Assembly: GCA_951217055.1 (NCBI GenBank) | Contig: OX578276.1 | Location: forward strand, 136,405,787 to 136,469,786 | Direction: 5' to 3' | DNA: 64,000 nucleotides | DNA from: Gerris lacustris | Lineage: Eukaryota; Arthropoda; Insecta; Hemiptera; Gerridae | Notes under the pieces: model-generated | What the model was told of the DNA's origin: nothing | The model's database searches: none | What the model saw: only the letters and a program-made list of their open reading frames with translations | Shown here: positions 1 to 12,310 of the stretch, one piece after another | Layout of the letters: every line of letters starts with the position of its first letter | Numbering within the stretch: position 1 is the stretch's first letter | Position numbers and translations under genes: made by a program

Positions 1-1126
1 GAGATCAATATAACAAATAAATAAACCGTCTTAAACAAAAGTCCAAAATCAATTTAAAGTATCTGAAGTTTAATTAAATTCACTCACAAAATGTTAAATT
101 TTTCTTTACTGTGACTGCTTAGTCGAGGATGGTTCACTTCTTTACTGATATTTGGGATATCTTTCTTGACTTACTAACTCATAGAACATAAAACATATGA
201 CTTACCAAAAACGGGCAAATAGTTTATTTGGAACAGCTCATACATTAATAAATTTAATACACACTTATCTACTTATCCTGAAATAACGTAAAGAAAAATT
301 TAGTGACACCAATTCTTTCTAAAAGTTTTTGAAAAACTATCTGTCTAAAAAAATATAAAAAACATCAATGTGTCAAAGTGACAAAACAAAACAAAAATAT
401 AAATCAAATACAATAAACAAACTTCCCTAAATTCAAATCGCTCTCATGCAGCGACACCGGCCATTCAGCAAAATAGATAGGACACCCCTTCTTTAAACGA
501 TCACTATTCCGCAACATGATTGAACATGCACAGGGTGGCTGCGAAATTTGGGCACAAGCTTTTGTCGGCAGAACAGAAATAATTCCGTCTTGAGGTTGCT
601 CAGAACTTGCTGAATATTACAGACTGCTGAATCTTACGTATCGGTTTGAGAATCACCAAGCATTTTGACAAAACTTGATGTAGTACCTTTGACCTTTGCT
701 CAACTAGTTCAGTCATCCTGAGAGAAATCAAAACCCGACGAACACGTATAACAGCACCTCACTCGGCGGCCAGCAGGCAACGCCTGACTCACTGGAACGC
801 TGAGAAAAAATTCAAACATGCGCATTAAGCTGTCTTCTTCCACTCTGCACAGTGATCTCCCTAGCATCTCTGCTGGTCGCGGGAGGTCGGAAACTTTTAT
901 ACAGACCTGATATTGGAAGAATAAACTCGGTTCAATTTTATTTTGTAACATTTGTTTCGTCCAGGAGCCGCTTATGTACTATGAAAGATACTTATTTTGA
1001 CATCTTCGGCCTGTCAAAAAGATCTAGATTTTTCTAAGGTTATTTTAACTGTATTTGTTAAAAAGCATTTTGACAAATATAAAATTTGGTTAAAAAAAGT
1101 AAATACCCGAGCTTAAACCACCCTGC
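1..1126. other. AT-rich non-coding stretch
   Basis: No gene is recognised here. The open frames are short, lack family motifs and overlap on opposite strands. The part around 840-980 is somewhat richer in CpG than its surroundings, but I see no promoter motif I would defend. Confidence 0.5.
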
Positions 1127-1160
1127 TTTCACATGTCGACTATATAGTCGAAATGTGAAA
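1127..1160. repeat. 34-bp near-perfect palindrome
   Basis: The arms TTTCACAT and ATGTGAAA enclose TCGACTATATAGTCGA, and only one base pair in the whole palindrome fails to match. It directly abuts the larger palindrome that starts at 1158. Its function is unknown. It could be a terminal piece of the same small element or a separate hairpin. Confidence 0.85.
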
Positions 1161-1315
1161 GAAGTGTTAACCAAAATTCAGATGTCAGGAAGGGATTTTA
1201 TTGTTTATTATAATGTTTAAAATGAAAACGTTAATATTAACGTTTTCATTTTAAATATTATAGTAAACTGAATAAAATCCCTTCCTGACATCTGAATTTT
1301 GGTTAACACTTCTTT
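1158..1315. mobile_element. fold-back (MITE-like) palindrome, about 158 bp
   Basis: The outer arms, about 1158-1203 and 1270-1315, are reverse complements and contain AAGAAGTGTTAACCAAAATT. The centre at about 1235 is also palindromic, with AAAACGTTAATATTAACG. The intermediate part is less well matched. There is no coding capacity. The structure fits a small non-autonomous fold-back element, but I could not define a target duplication with confidence. Confidence 0.75.
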
Positions 1316-2817
1316 TAGATAGTTGAATTTATATTCGGATTAGTGCAAAAGACTACGAGCATTTTATCTGCATAATCGGTCCGAGGCTACAAAAAAAGAA
1401 AAATGTATTGACTAAATATATTTTTAAGATTATAGATATTTACTAACAAGATTATATTAGTTAGCTTTTTTGTTAATGGCAAGTTGATTACAGGAATAAT
1501 ATTAAGATTCCAAAATAAAATCTACAACTTGGTAAAAAAAATCTTTTCCTAGAAATAAGATTTTTTAGAAAAAAGTAATCATTCTGAAGCAATTAAAAGA
1601 TAACACACACGTATTAACGGAGTGTTTAGTTTCTTATAATGTTATTTTTACAAAAAAAAGTACATCACTGGTTTGATATTTTATAGAAAATATTTTAAAA
1701 AATCAAATTTATAAGGAAAAGTTAAACTTTTGTTATTTTTTGTTTGACGAATGTTTCTTTTAGGGGGAAAAATTGTATATTTTGTTTTTATCTGAATACC
1801 CTCACAAATAAAAAGGTTCATCCAACGCGGTATTCATTAGAATTGGAAATATCTTTCTTAGAATTTGGACAATACTAAGTTGTTTCACATTGTTAAAACT
1901 CGATAAATTGTCAAAAATAACAATCAATGTTTCCTGAGTAATTCCTGGAAAGTAAATAATAGCATATTTGTTTCTTCTGTATAATCTTTAGAAAAACGGT
2001 TTAGCTTTTAAAATATAGAAATTTTATAAGTACTTAATTGGTATTTTAGAAATTTGGAGAAGTTTCAGGGATGAGTATTTATTCAGAGCCTAGTTACTGG
2101 GAACTTAACCATCATAAGTAAATATCCTCCATTTATATTTTATGCTTAAGTAATAATATCTGAGAGCACGGCAGTGTACAAGGCCATGTTACAGTAAGCA
2201 TGTAGTGTATCTTTCTTTACATGAATAAATTCACCCGGTTTTTCTCATCCTCATAACTATGCTTCCTTTAAAATAGGCTTTTGAAATTTGAAATATAGAT
2301 TAAGCTGAAGTAGCTTAGTACACTGTAAAAAAATTAGCCCTTAATATTTAGCATGTTCAAGAGGAGAGAGTTTCAAAGTTTGACATTTTTGATCCTGACT
2401 CTCTCACTAAACCATCATCAAAATTATAAGTAACTTCCAGAATTGATAGAAACTTGGCACAATTATAGCTAAAGCCGTTTAACTAACAGGAAAGTTTCAA
2501 AAAGTTTAAATTGCATTGGTTTGCCAATAATTAATCTGATGTCAGGTTTTCTTCGTGCAAAAAAACATTTTTCCTTCTTTAGAGATTTTTACACCTGGGA
2601 AAAAAAACTTGGGTCTGTGGATGGTGTTGACACCGCATAAGAGCCCAATTCCTCAGCTCCTCAACAGATGCCCAAACAAGCTTACAAGATAAAATCTAAG
2701 ACGTAGCTACATTACATTTTTTTACTGTTCCTCCTGTGCCTCGTAAGAAACAAAGACGACGCGACGCCCAGCATCGTGATAAAAAAAAGGAATGATATTC
2801 TCAACAAAAACCTAACT
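1316..2817. other. non-coding AT-rich stretch
   Basis: I see no gene, RNA gene or well-defined repeat. Around 2700-2800 a short lysine- and arginine-rich reading frame occurs, but it is too short and featureless to call. Confidence 0.5.
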
Positions 2818-3330
2818 TTGAAGAAAGGGCCAAGTTCCAGACCCTCTCCCAAAAAAGTCAGCCTATCAAAGAAATATACATTATGGCTAAGTCTACTCTT
2901 TCTTTAGTCCATATAACCTCACTTTACTCCTACTTCCAGGAGGTAGACTGCTCTTTTATTTTTATTGCTCAACACTTGACCAGTTTTTGAATGAAGCATA
3001 ACACATCAGTATCATAATGTAGTCACATAATAGTTACGTGTGTAATGGGAAGGAGAGAACTCAGAAGAAAACAAAAATGTTCCTGACCTTTCCCAAAAAA
3101 AAGCAGCCCATCATGGTAGTAATATCTATGTGGCGGCCAAGTCCGTTTTATGCCTTTTTCAGAAACTGGCCAATTATTAAGCAATAAAAATAAAAGAGAA
3201 GTCATTGTCGTGAAAGTAGGAGTGGAGTGAGGTTAAGGACTAAAGAAATAGTAGACTTCATTGAAGATATCACTACTATGGTAGGCAGACCTTTTTTGGA
3301 GGGGTTCTGGAACTTGGACCTTCTTTCATG
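2818..3330. repeat. diverged inverted repeat pair
   Basis: The segment at about 2818-3001 is the reverse complement of about 3146-3330 with scattered substitutions and small indels. Shared blocks include CTTTTATTTTTATTGCT and its complement, and TTTCTTTAGTCC. The spacer is about 145 bp. The 85-residue frame at 3227-3484 lies partly in the right arm and shows no recognisable protein motif, so I read the region as an old fold-back element. Confidence 0.7.
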
Positions 3331-5108
3331 GTTTGGTTTTTGTTGGGGTAATAATAACATTAAGTTTAATAATTATACTTCTAATCAAAATTCTAATAAT
3401 AATCCAATAATTATAATAATTCAAAAGCATTTTGTTTTATATAAGATTGCTTTTGGTTATCTAGGAACTATTGTATGTTATTAGGAATGTAACTCCCTTT
3501 AGATAATTAATACGGTTAACAAAAAACACTAAAGTACATACGGATTTATAAAGAAAACTGTATTAAAATATTAAATGTTGTAAGAAAATATCACATTATA
3601 CGTATCCTTATCAGCTGGCATCAGATAAATTTCGAGTTTTTATCGAGATATCGATACTGTTTCACCAAACTGCCGCTTAGGAGGTTTAGTATATGGGTGT
3701 CGCATATTGAACCACTTTTTGAGACCCCGATTCTATAGTATTGTTCCCTCTACCCCTTGCTTACTCTGAGGTCTTAAAGACTTATTACTGTTGAAATTAT
3801 TGATTTAAATATATAAGGTTTTTCATAAATGTAAATAAGAAGGAAGTCCCTGATTCTAATTTCAATTTTCTCTACTCTAGTTGATAATTTCGTTTTCCCT
3901 TGAGGCGATAAGTGAGTTAGAGTCTTCCCACTGTCACTTCCCCTTTTCTCTTCAAGCTCGGGTCCTTTCTAAAGCACTCTTATTTTAAACTACATCCTCT
4001 CTTCCTTTTTAGGGGAAAAATTATTTCTTTTTTTCTTCCCCTTTTTACTCTATTTAGAGGCTACTGCTGAGGTTTAATAAAGTTTTCCGACCCCTGATCT
4101 TCGTTTACTTTTGGGAAATAAAGCAACATTCTCCGTTTTTATATTGAAGTCTCAGCTTAAGAATGAAATCCTTCTAAATTTACTGGTTTTAAATAGAAAA
4201 TTCTTTTCCACCCAGTACCTACATACAATCTTAAATATATATAAGATTGGAGTGGTGTCTGTACATTTATCCGATTGGGCTTAAATTTTGTATTTCCACA
4301 AAATGAATAGTCCTGATAAAGAATTTAAGTTTAGAAAACTTTATTTCTTTTTGTCTGATGTCTGTGCGTCTTCTTACCATATTACTTCCAAACGGTTGAC
4401 CAAATTTTATTGTTTTTGTGGTTACAATGTTAAGCTCAATACTGCAGGTGATATCGGTTATAAAACTTTTTGGTAAAAATATTTAAAATTATAATTTTAT
4501 TTTTTGTAAAAAATGTATTTAACCAAAGCTGCAGAAGAAGCTACATACAATATTTTATGTTTTGTGGAAATTTCTGTAGGAAGAACTGTTAAAAAAATAA
4601 GTTTGGAATAGCTGCCAAAAAATATTTAGATTTATTTTTTAAATATATCAAGATGAATAGTTAATAAATCAAACCTTACCATGCCTAAATATTTACTAAC
4701 AAAATTATCACCACTTCTTTAAAATGCTAAAAATATAATCTACGAGTTTACAGTACACTTAGGATAATAATTTCTAAAATATAGTGATATGGCTGCCAAT
4801 AGGGATTTTCTAAAATGATATCTAAAGGAAACATAGGGACAAAGTAAGGAAAGAAGGGGAGTTGAACCCAGACTAATCTTTTAAAGTTAGGAAGTTAATA
4901 CTTGAGAAAAGGCTCCTATTTTGGATGTAAGCATAGTTAATAAAAGATAATTCCAGTTTCAACCATGGGATGAGAAAAGACACGGGGGGACATAAGGAAA
5001 ATACCTCTGCTTTTCCCGATAAGGTATCTTTTAAGAAGTTTTATTAAGTCGTCGGAATCAATTACTAATTTGGGATAAATGAAAATTATCTTCAATTTTT
5101 AAGTTTTT
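3331..5108. other. non-coding AT-rich stretch
   Basis: Only short low-complexity frames are present. No known motif, tandem repeat or RNA gene was recognised. Confidence 0.5.
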
Positions 5109-5240
5109 GGTAGTATTCATACTACGGAACGTTTAAATTTTAATTTAAATCAAATTATAGTCTGTCTGATTTAAATCAAGTGTAGTCTGTCTGTCTCCCG
5201 TTATAAATAGAAATTATAATTTGATTTAAATGAAAATTAT
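5109..5240. repeat. SINE-like repeat fragment with inverted ends
   Basis: It begins with the hairpin GGTAGTATTCATACTAC and the block TTTTAATTTAAATCAAATTATA. It then carries GTCTGTCTGTCTCCCGTT and ends in the inverted block AAATTATAATTTGATTTAAA. The same modules occur at 50287-50592, where they surround a tRNA-like sequence. Here the tRNA-like part is missing, so this is probably a deleted copy. Confidence 0.6.
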
Positions 5241-7442
5241 CTTATCTAATGGGAGGGAGTGTAGAAATTAGGGAGAGGATAGAATCTAGATATTCTCGCT
5301 TAGTAAATAATTTAAGTGTTTTTTTATATTAGTTTATAAACCTGCATCAAATTGAAAATAACGCGAACTCCGTCGCGAAGAACGGGTATACAACAAGTCT
5401 TGTATAATAAAGTATCGATGTGTCATAAGGTAAGACCTTCAAACTAATAAATTATATGGTCTCAATTTCAAAATAGGAGTAGGTGTAAGAATAGTAAATT
5501 TATTTTCTCTTTATAGATGTGAAAAAATGTGTCCATCTTATTTAAAATTATTAAGTATTTATTTTATAAGATTTATTTACAAAAAGGTTTCTTATATAAC
5601 TATTATTATAAGTATAATCACTAAAATGGAAAAATGTGACATTCATAGTATTTAATGAAACTTCAACTGATAATAGATGCCAACCTAACCTAACAATTGT
5701 TTGGTATTTTAAGATGATTTTTATTTAAATTTTGTCCTTGACAGTATTCCTGTAATTAAAACTTTCATCCAAATCCAATTTACCAGATTTTAACAAAATT
5801 TAGAAGGAATGTTTAATCATATATTATTAAGTTAATTTGATTAGTTGAGTAGACTCCTAATGAACTAACTCCATTTTAGTTTTGGGTATACTAGAAAATA
5901 AGTGACTTGAAACTTTTGTCTTCCTGTTTTTAACATTTTTAGTAAATGCCAAGAGTCATCAATCAGTAACAAACTAAGACTTTAGGAACAATTTACATAT
6001 TAAAGTGAAAATTTGTCAGGTCTCTAACTTAACATAAGCAAAAAATATTAAATTCTCTCTTAAATCTTGAGTTACCCTACAGTTACCCCCATTTTTATTT
6101 TATAATTTATGTTTTACAAACCTGAAATTGGTCAGCAAGATTTGACTGATAATTCCACTATCTCACTTCATAAGAAATTTCTCCGATCATTTTATGAACT
6201 ACCCATCTTCATATGATCCACTTATTAGAACCTGTTGCATTTAAAACTTTGTGAAATTTAATTAAAAGAATCAGAACTAGCGGTTAGTTTGTCATTTTAA
6301 TGTACTATATGACTGGCCTATAAATAAATCTGACAAATATTGGTTGTAAAACAATAAAGTCATTTATGTATAATGAGTGTCATGAAATCATGTGTATGAC
6401 ATTTTTAATGAGTGTCACCTCATTAAAAATGGATTATTTTTCGAATTCCATTTTCAGTGAGACTATATCTCACGTGGCCATTCATCCTATAAGATGAAGT
6501 TGGGAATGTATGTTCTTAACAAATTGACAGACTATATTAGAACAGTGATGGACATGCTCTTTTAACGAAACCTTCCAGTACTTGGATCGTCCGGTCCACT
6601 ACAGAACCCTTCAGAGATATAAAATTATATTTCATGATATTGCTAATAAGATTTCTTCGAAAGCCAGTTATTGGAAAATCCAATCTAGTTGGAGGAGACC
6701 AACTTAGAAAATAGCAGCTTGCGGTAGAATCCAATATCTACTTTACACTGATCAAAAGTAGTCAAACGATATTGAGTCTTGCACAGATTCCACACACAGA
6801 GACTCGAACTAAGTTGTGAAACTTACTTCAGCAAAATGAAACTTGAAGAAAAAAATTATAGATAGATTAATTTAAATAGATTACTTTCGTTGAACCAAAT
6901 TATATATTAAAGTGTCACTTAACCATGTCAACCACATTTATAAGACAAATAGGTTTATTATATTGACTTTTCCAGCTATGATCAATTGTTATAACTATGT
7001 TCCATCACATTGACTTCTATTTCTTTGATTATTACCCCTCTATAGTTATAGTTATCTTAGTGAGACCTATTTATGTTAGGTAATGCCTAGACTTACTTAA
7101 CAAGCTGTTTCCAAACTTACAATTTAATTTTATTTAACTAACATTTTCTAAGCAGTATATTGACTCGGTCTATTTAAGTGAATAAATAGGACACCTCCTT
7201 CTGCTGCTATAGAAAAAATAGTTGTTTCAATTCAATATTCAAACAATTGCACTGACTCGTCCAGAACCCGATGACACGGAATCATTGACTGAATCACCGA
7301 CATTGACCACTCTTTAAATGTTTTATGAGAATTTTTAATCTTGTGATTCGTTGTAACTTTGAAAACTCCACTTCTCTGCATTTACTGTTTCTTAAAGCAA
7401 ACTAGTTTTAAAAAATCACAGGGAAGTACTTGCGTCCAAGTA
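5241..7442. other. non-coding AT-rich stretch
   Basis: No gene was recognised. The 65-residue minus-strand frame at 6537-6734 has no motif. A few CTAACC-type telomere-like words (around 5690) are isolated and do not form an array. Confidence 0.5.
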
Positions 7443-7512
7443 CTTTTTAGGGTTTTGTAGATGAGTAAGCATACCCGTTATGTAATTATGATTTTTTTGT
7501 CTTCGATCTCAA

Positions 7513-7541
7513 GGGTCCCGGGTTCGATCCCCCGGGGGGTC
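7513..7541 (+). other. tRNA-like T arm / B box inside the TIR element
   Basis: GGTTCGATCC matches the RNA polymerase III B-box consensus GGTTCRANNCC. It is flanked by CCC and GGGGGG tracts that could form a T-stem-like hairpin. No convincing A box or upper cloverleaf half is visible upstream. This is most likely a tRNA-derived relic captured in the element, not a functional tRNA. Confidence 0.45.
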
Positions 7542-7588
7542 ACAATGTTTTTTATCAATAATAAAGACAAGATAAATTACATTTTTCA

Positions 7589-8090
7589 GGAAATTTGCAT
7601 CACCCCACCATAAGGTATAACCATGAATTATTTCAAAATTTTAGGACCAGCCGTTATATAGTGGTTGGGGGGGGAATGTTTTTTGGGTATATTTTGATTT
7701 ATTTAACCAATAAGAAATTCAAAATTTAAAGAAGCATACATATATTTGTGTCCTACTCTTCAGCAGCTTTCATTTGACACCCAACTCAAAATTTTCAAAA
7801 AATAAAATGTTGGGCGAACTTCGCTTTTTTACGCCCAAAATTGGCAATTTTTTAAAATTTAGGATGAACTCCCGGAATTTTCATCGCGCCACAATAAGGT
7901 ATTAGCATGAATTATTTCGAAATTTTAGCACCAGCCGATCTATAGTGGTTGGGGGGGGGGGGGTTATTTTTTTGGGTATATTTTGATTTTTTTAACCAAT
8001 AAGGAATGCAAAATTTAAAAAAGCATATATATATTTGTGTCCTACTCTTCAGCAGCTGTCATTTGATACCCCCCTCAAAAATTAAAAAAA
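7589..8090. repeat. internal direct duplication within the TIR element
   Basis: The block 7589-7800 is repeated with divergence at 7874-8090. Both copies run from an AT-rich CATCNCNCCACNATAAGGTAT start through a G tract (8 and more than 12 G) to TCCTACTCTTCAGCAGCT. The two copies are separated by about 70 bp. Confidence 0.8.
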
Positions 8091-8319
8091 ATTAAAAAAA
8101 TTGAGTTTATCACATTTTTTCGAATTGCGCATGCGCATATCTAATTTTGAACTTCTATATAATTTTCCTGTGGTTGGGTCAAAAAGTTGCACCAGTGTTT
8201 CAAATTTCAGCACTTTCGCTTAAACGGTTCGGGCCCTATGAACCAAAGAGCGACGGACAGACGGACACATCACCCTCGGCATAAGGGTTTTGAGAAGTAT
8301 CTACAAAACCCTAAAAAAG

Positions 8320-8993
8320 GCAAAAAACACAGAAGATGACAATAATACACATTAACTTAATACGAAACTTCAACCTCATTATTTTGTTTCAAATATATAG
8401 TAATAATAATATAGTAATAAATGGAATAATATAGTAATTGAGCAATTTTCCTATAACTTCATTACAGTACCAACAGCAGTTACTAAATAGTCACGATTAA
8501 CCTAAAAAAGATTTAAAGATTGACTAAAAAATTACTCCCGAATCCCTACTTCCCAAATAATTAAATTTATTTAACTATTTTTAATTATTTACTTTCTCTA
8601 TTCTTATAACTCGAGAATAGCAGATCCGATGCTTATCCATTTTTTTTTTTTATATTGAAAGGGCTTATAAAATAAAATAAAGTTTCATGTTATATAATGA
8701 GAAAAAAAAGTAAGATAATCTATTATCATAAAATAAAAATAATATACAGTCTTTGAATCGCTTTACAAATTGTAAATTATTATCTCAGGACCATTCTAAT
8801 ATTAAATTATTCGAAGAGAATGTATTTCAAAATGGTCAAATCTTAGATTTACCAAAGACCTTGTAGTATGTTTAGCTAATTTAATTTAATTATTATGTAA
8901 ATTCCATCCGTGAAATTACTATTCCACTAGAGTAGATTTTTTGTTATGTTCCATGTCTCAGGTGACTTTAATAATGTAATACTCTTACTTTAT
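8320..8993. other. non-coding AT-rich stretch
   Basis: Nothing beyond A/T-rich low-complexity sequence leading into a (TA)n tract. Confidence 0.5.
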
Positions 8994-8996
8994 ATA

Positions 8997-9000
<4 letters not shown>

Positions 9001-9089
<89 letters not shown>
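9001..9089. repeat. (TA)n microsatellite
   Basis: About 44 uninterrupted TA units. Similar long (TA)n tracts occur at 29586-29662 and 32221-32298. Confidence 0.97.
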
Positions 9090-9092
<3 letters not shown>

Positions 9093-10440
9093 TTCTAATA
9101 TCATAGGCGGAGAAATATTTTACGAAGAACAAACTTGCACAATTTAGTTAAAAGAAAAAGATGAAAATAAAGGCAAAAGTCGCTATCGTTGCCCTGTTGT
9201 AATATTTAAATAAAATTAGCCTTTGCTTTTTGCTTATTACATTTATTTCTGGTAAGAAATAAATGTAAAAAGTAAAGCCCGGCAAGGAAGAGGGGTCTTA
9301 TTTTAATTTGACTGAGAAAGGGGGACACAAATGTCAACGATTTCTGAAAATACAAAGAAAATTAAACCTTGAAGTGACAATTTGCTAAATTTAAAATTAT
9401 TCTGTAGTAGGTGGCAAGATTAATTCTGAATACAAAGTGTCAGTTTGTTTTCGTTTTCTGAGAGGGAATTAATCTTTCGTTATTAACTTCGACTATTTAT
9501 GAATTTAATTATTTAGAGTAAAAAGCAAGGAATAAGTATTTTCCTCTTTTCTTTGATCAAAGTGATATACCAAGTATTTCAAATTTAAAAGTAAAGTATT
9601 AAATAATTCCTTAAATTATTTGGAATAGTAGGTAGACAAAAAGTAGACAGACAGAAAAAAAACTCTCTTTAGACTCGAGACAGCTTAAACGATTAAATCC
9701 ATGAAAATCTCAAAACTTAATTTTTGCGCCATCACAAAAGTTATAAAAAAGTAACGACTACGATTAAAACCTAAGAATAACTCTGTGACAAATTCAAGTA
9801 AGATTCTTAGGTCATATTTATAACTAAGACAGACAATTTGTAGACGTGTTTTATTTATAAGGTTATAAAATTCTTAGTCTAGTTTTGATGATACTGTCAC
9901 AAATTTTACTCATATTTTTATTTACCAATATTTAAGTAATACTCGTCTTAACAGTAGATAATTTAACATTCTTCTGTAAGATAATTGTTATTTTAAAAAT
10001 AAACATGACAAACAAATATAACGTAAAATTGATATGGTTTGTCTATAAGCGTTTAACATATGACTATTTGAAGTTAAACTATTGAAAAGTTATTTAAACT
10101 ACTGGAAGTAACTTTTAAAATGCCGTAAATGATACTCTGAACTGAATACGGGTGAGAATGAGTTGCGTAATAAAGTAATCTTTTAGAAGGAAGGGTGTGG
10201 TTTTACCTCGGTAACGAGTCTGGGTTTTCTTTACTTCCTCGGGGGGTTTTCTTTTTCTTTGATCCGTGCTTTGGAGCTGAACAAGGTTTTCTTTTATCTC
10301 TAGAAAAAGGAAAATCTATTTTTACTTAGTAATGTTAAGAAACTGTCTACCTCTCAATTTAATGGCTTATTTATTATCCTGTTACCAGTTAAAGATGACT
10401 AGCAGTAATATTAGATCTGAGTTATTTTTACTTTCTTCAT
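9090..10440. other. non-coding stretch with a repeat fragment
   Basis: At about 9620-9745 a fragment of the repeat family seen intact at 15776-16252 is present. It has GACAGACAG followed by CCATGAAAATCTCAAAAC and GCCATCACAA. The rest shows no gene or structured repeat. Confidence 0.55.
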
Positions 10441-11420
10441 AGAGTATGGCATGCCTGCTTACTTTGGAAGCTCTAGATTATACTTCCGTTCCTCATCCTA
10501 AAATCCTATCTGGAAAACCGTTTCATCCAAGTCTCCTCTAACTCCTCGACCTCTTCCATCTTTCCAGTAAAAGCAGGAGTGCCCCAAGGTAGCATTTTAG
10601 GTCTTATCCTTTATTCTATCTATACTTCCGGCGTCCCCCAGCATCCTTCAACAGTTCTCGCTTCCTTCGACGACGATAATTGTATCCTATCCTCAAATAG
10701 TTCTCTTTGTACAGCCTCCGAGCATGTCCAACTGCAACTTTTTCTCCTTGAACCAGGTTTAAGAAATGGCGAATCAAAGTAAACGAAACATAAAGCTCCC
10801 ACGTGACCGTGACCTTCATCCTAAGCCACGGAATGTGTGAACCAGTTACCCTTAACCAAATCCTTATTCGTCATTCCAGTTCCATCCGGTACCGGGATTA
10901 CCAAATCCTTATTCGTCATTCCAGTTCCATCCATCCGCTATCGGGGTTACACTTCGATCGTTGTCTAACATGGGCACATCACACTATACATTAAACATGC
11001 AATACCCGCTATATACTCCTTCACAGAATCTTACCCAACACATCTAAACAGCAACGTTCTAAATGCAGAACAACGTACTCATTTATAACACAATAATTAA
11101 GCCGACATGGACATATGGCATAGAACTCTGGGATTGCACCAAACCTTCCAATTCCTATCGCATCCTATCTCTTCAATCCAAGATCCTTAGAAAAATAGCT
11201 GACGCTCTCTTCTTTGTATACAATTTCATTCTTTATTTATACCGACCTCAAAGTACTCTTTATCCGGGAATTAGCGTTTATCAGATAAAAATCCTTCCAC
11301 GAATCCCTTGCTTACAATTCTAATCCACTAGTCCACAGTCTGTTTAACCGGTCCATTCATGACAATCCTACAAGACGCCTAAAGAGGCAGTCACCGCGAG
11401 ACCTAAACTAAAATATATTT
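10441..11420 (+). pseudogene. Jockey-type LINE reverse transcriptase relic
   Basis: Fragments of a non-LTR reverse transcriptase are readable on the plus strand in shifting frames. PQGSILG followed by LYSIYTS (from about 10580) is the RT motif before the catalytic strand. SFDDDN (about 10665) stands where LINEs have FADDN. YNTIIKPTWTYGIELWDC at about 11085-11140 is the thumb-region motif typical of Jockey-superfamily elements. Several frameshifts and stops separate these pieces, and the endonuclease and gag parts are missing, so this copy is dead and 5'-truncated. It is the same family as the copy at 16930-18090. A short direct duplication (ATCCTTATTCGTCATTCCAG, about 10860-10940) interrupts it. 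The clade call rests on motif wording only. Confidence 0.8.
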
Positions 11421-12169
11421 TATTTATTTATATCATACTACGAGTATAATAAATTCTGTCTGATTCAGTAAGTGAATCATTAGAGAGTTTCTTACTTCAT
11501 GTCACACATTCTTAGATCTTTATTGCTTTACAAACAATTATTATTGTACGTTGCGCAGTTGTATTATTCTTCAAAAAAGAATTTACAATTTCGTTTACTG
11601 CTAAAAGTTATATTTCTTTGTTTGGCTGAAGACGAGTATGTGAGATATATTTTATGCTATTAAAGTGTCGGAAAGGCTTCTGTAGTTAAGAGTTAACTTC
11701 AGTAATTTAGGGACTTTGGTAACAGAGATGTTTCTATGGCAAACGGCAATTTGTTTCAATTTATTTTCTGTGGGTATACCGAAAGGTTAACAGAAATGTA
11801 TTCAAAAACCTATTTCAAGGCTGTTCAACTTTTTACATGTGCATACTGTAATTTAAAACGAGGTCTTTCATCAGTTGCTGCTCGTGGTTAAGCTTAAAAC
11901 TCTGCAGTTTTATGTGAATTAGAGAAGCTTAAGGTTATAATAGTGCAAGCTTTTAATATTAGTGGCCCAACAAAACTTAGTTACAACTAACTTAAATTAA
12001 TTGAACCCAATACTCGTACATGCCTATTTAGACTTTACCACTTACCTTCTAAAAGAGTGTAAGAATGAATTTTTGAACAAAAGTTTGTGCTCATGTGGAA
12101 GAGAAACCAATGGGCACAAAAGAGTCATTTGAGAATAACATTCGACCTTTCAAATAACATCAAAATTAG
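11421..12169. other. non-coding stretch
   Basis: No gene, RNA or clear repeat was recognised. Confidence 0.5.
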
Positions 12170-12310
12170 ATGAGTGATTTCCAAGAAATGGGTCTTTGAA
12201 AAAAATTGAAAGACAGACTGACGGATACACGAGAGACCAAAAATGTTCCCTAATGTTTGAAAAGAATTTCTATCCAGGAAGTTTTGAAGACACAGACATA
12301 AAAATATTTC
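12170..12310. repeat. dispersed repeat family A, fragment
   Basis: The order GATGAGTGATTTCCAAGAA, GAAAGACAGACTGACGG, AATGTTCCCTAATGTTTGAAA and TTTCTATCCAGGAAGTTTT matches, with divergence, the plus-strand order of the copy at 61860-62140. A partly overlapping block lies at 60885-60970, and an opposite-oriented copy at 18420-18935. It is non-coding, and the short frames in it are chance. Confidence 0.6.

Larger units (their letters stand above)
7443..8319. mobile_element. non-autonomous TIR element, about 0.87 kb
   Basis: The left end CTTTTTAGGGTTTTGTAGAT (7443-7462) is inverted at the right end, ATCTACAAAACCCTAAAAAAG (8299-8319), with a one-base length difference. If the true ends are GGGTTTTGTAGAT, the flanks read TA on both sides, as in Tc1/mariner-type insertions. 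The interior has no transposase. It carries a tRNA-like B box near the left end, a duplicated block of about 210 bp, and a CGACGGACAGACGGAC stretch near the right end. Confidence 0.7.

Noticed and set aside
709..951. 80-residue minus-strand frame in the CpG-richer segment
   Set aside because: No family motif, no splice or promoter support, and an opposite-strand frame overlaps it.
3227..3484. 85-residue plus-strand gene
   Set aside because: It overlaps the arm of a diverged inverted repeat and becomes asparagine/isoleucine low complexity.
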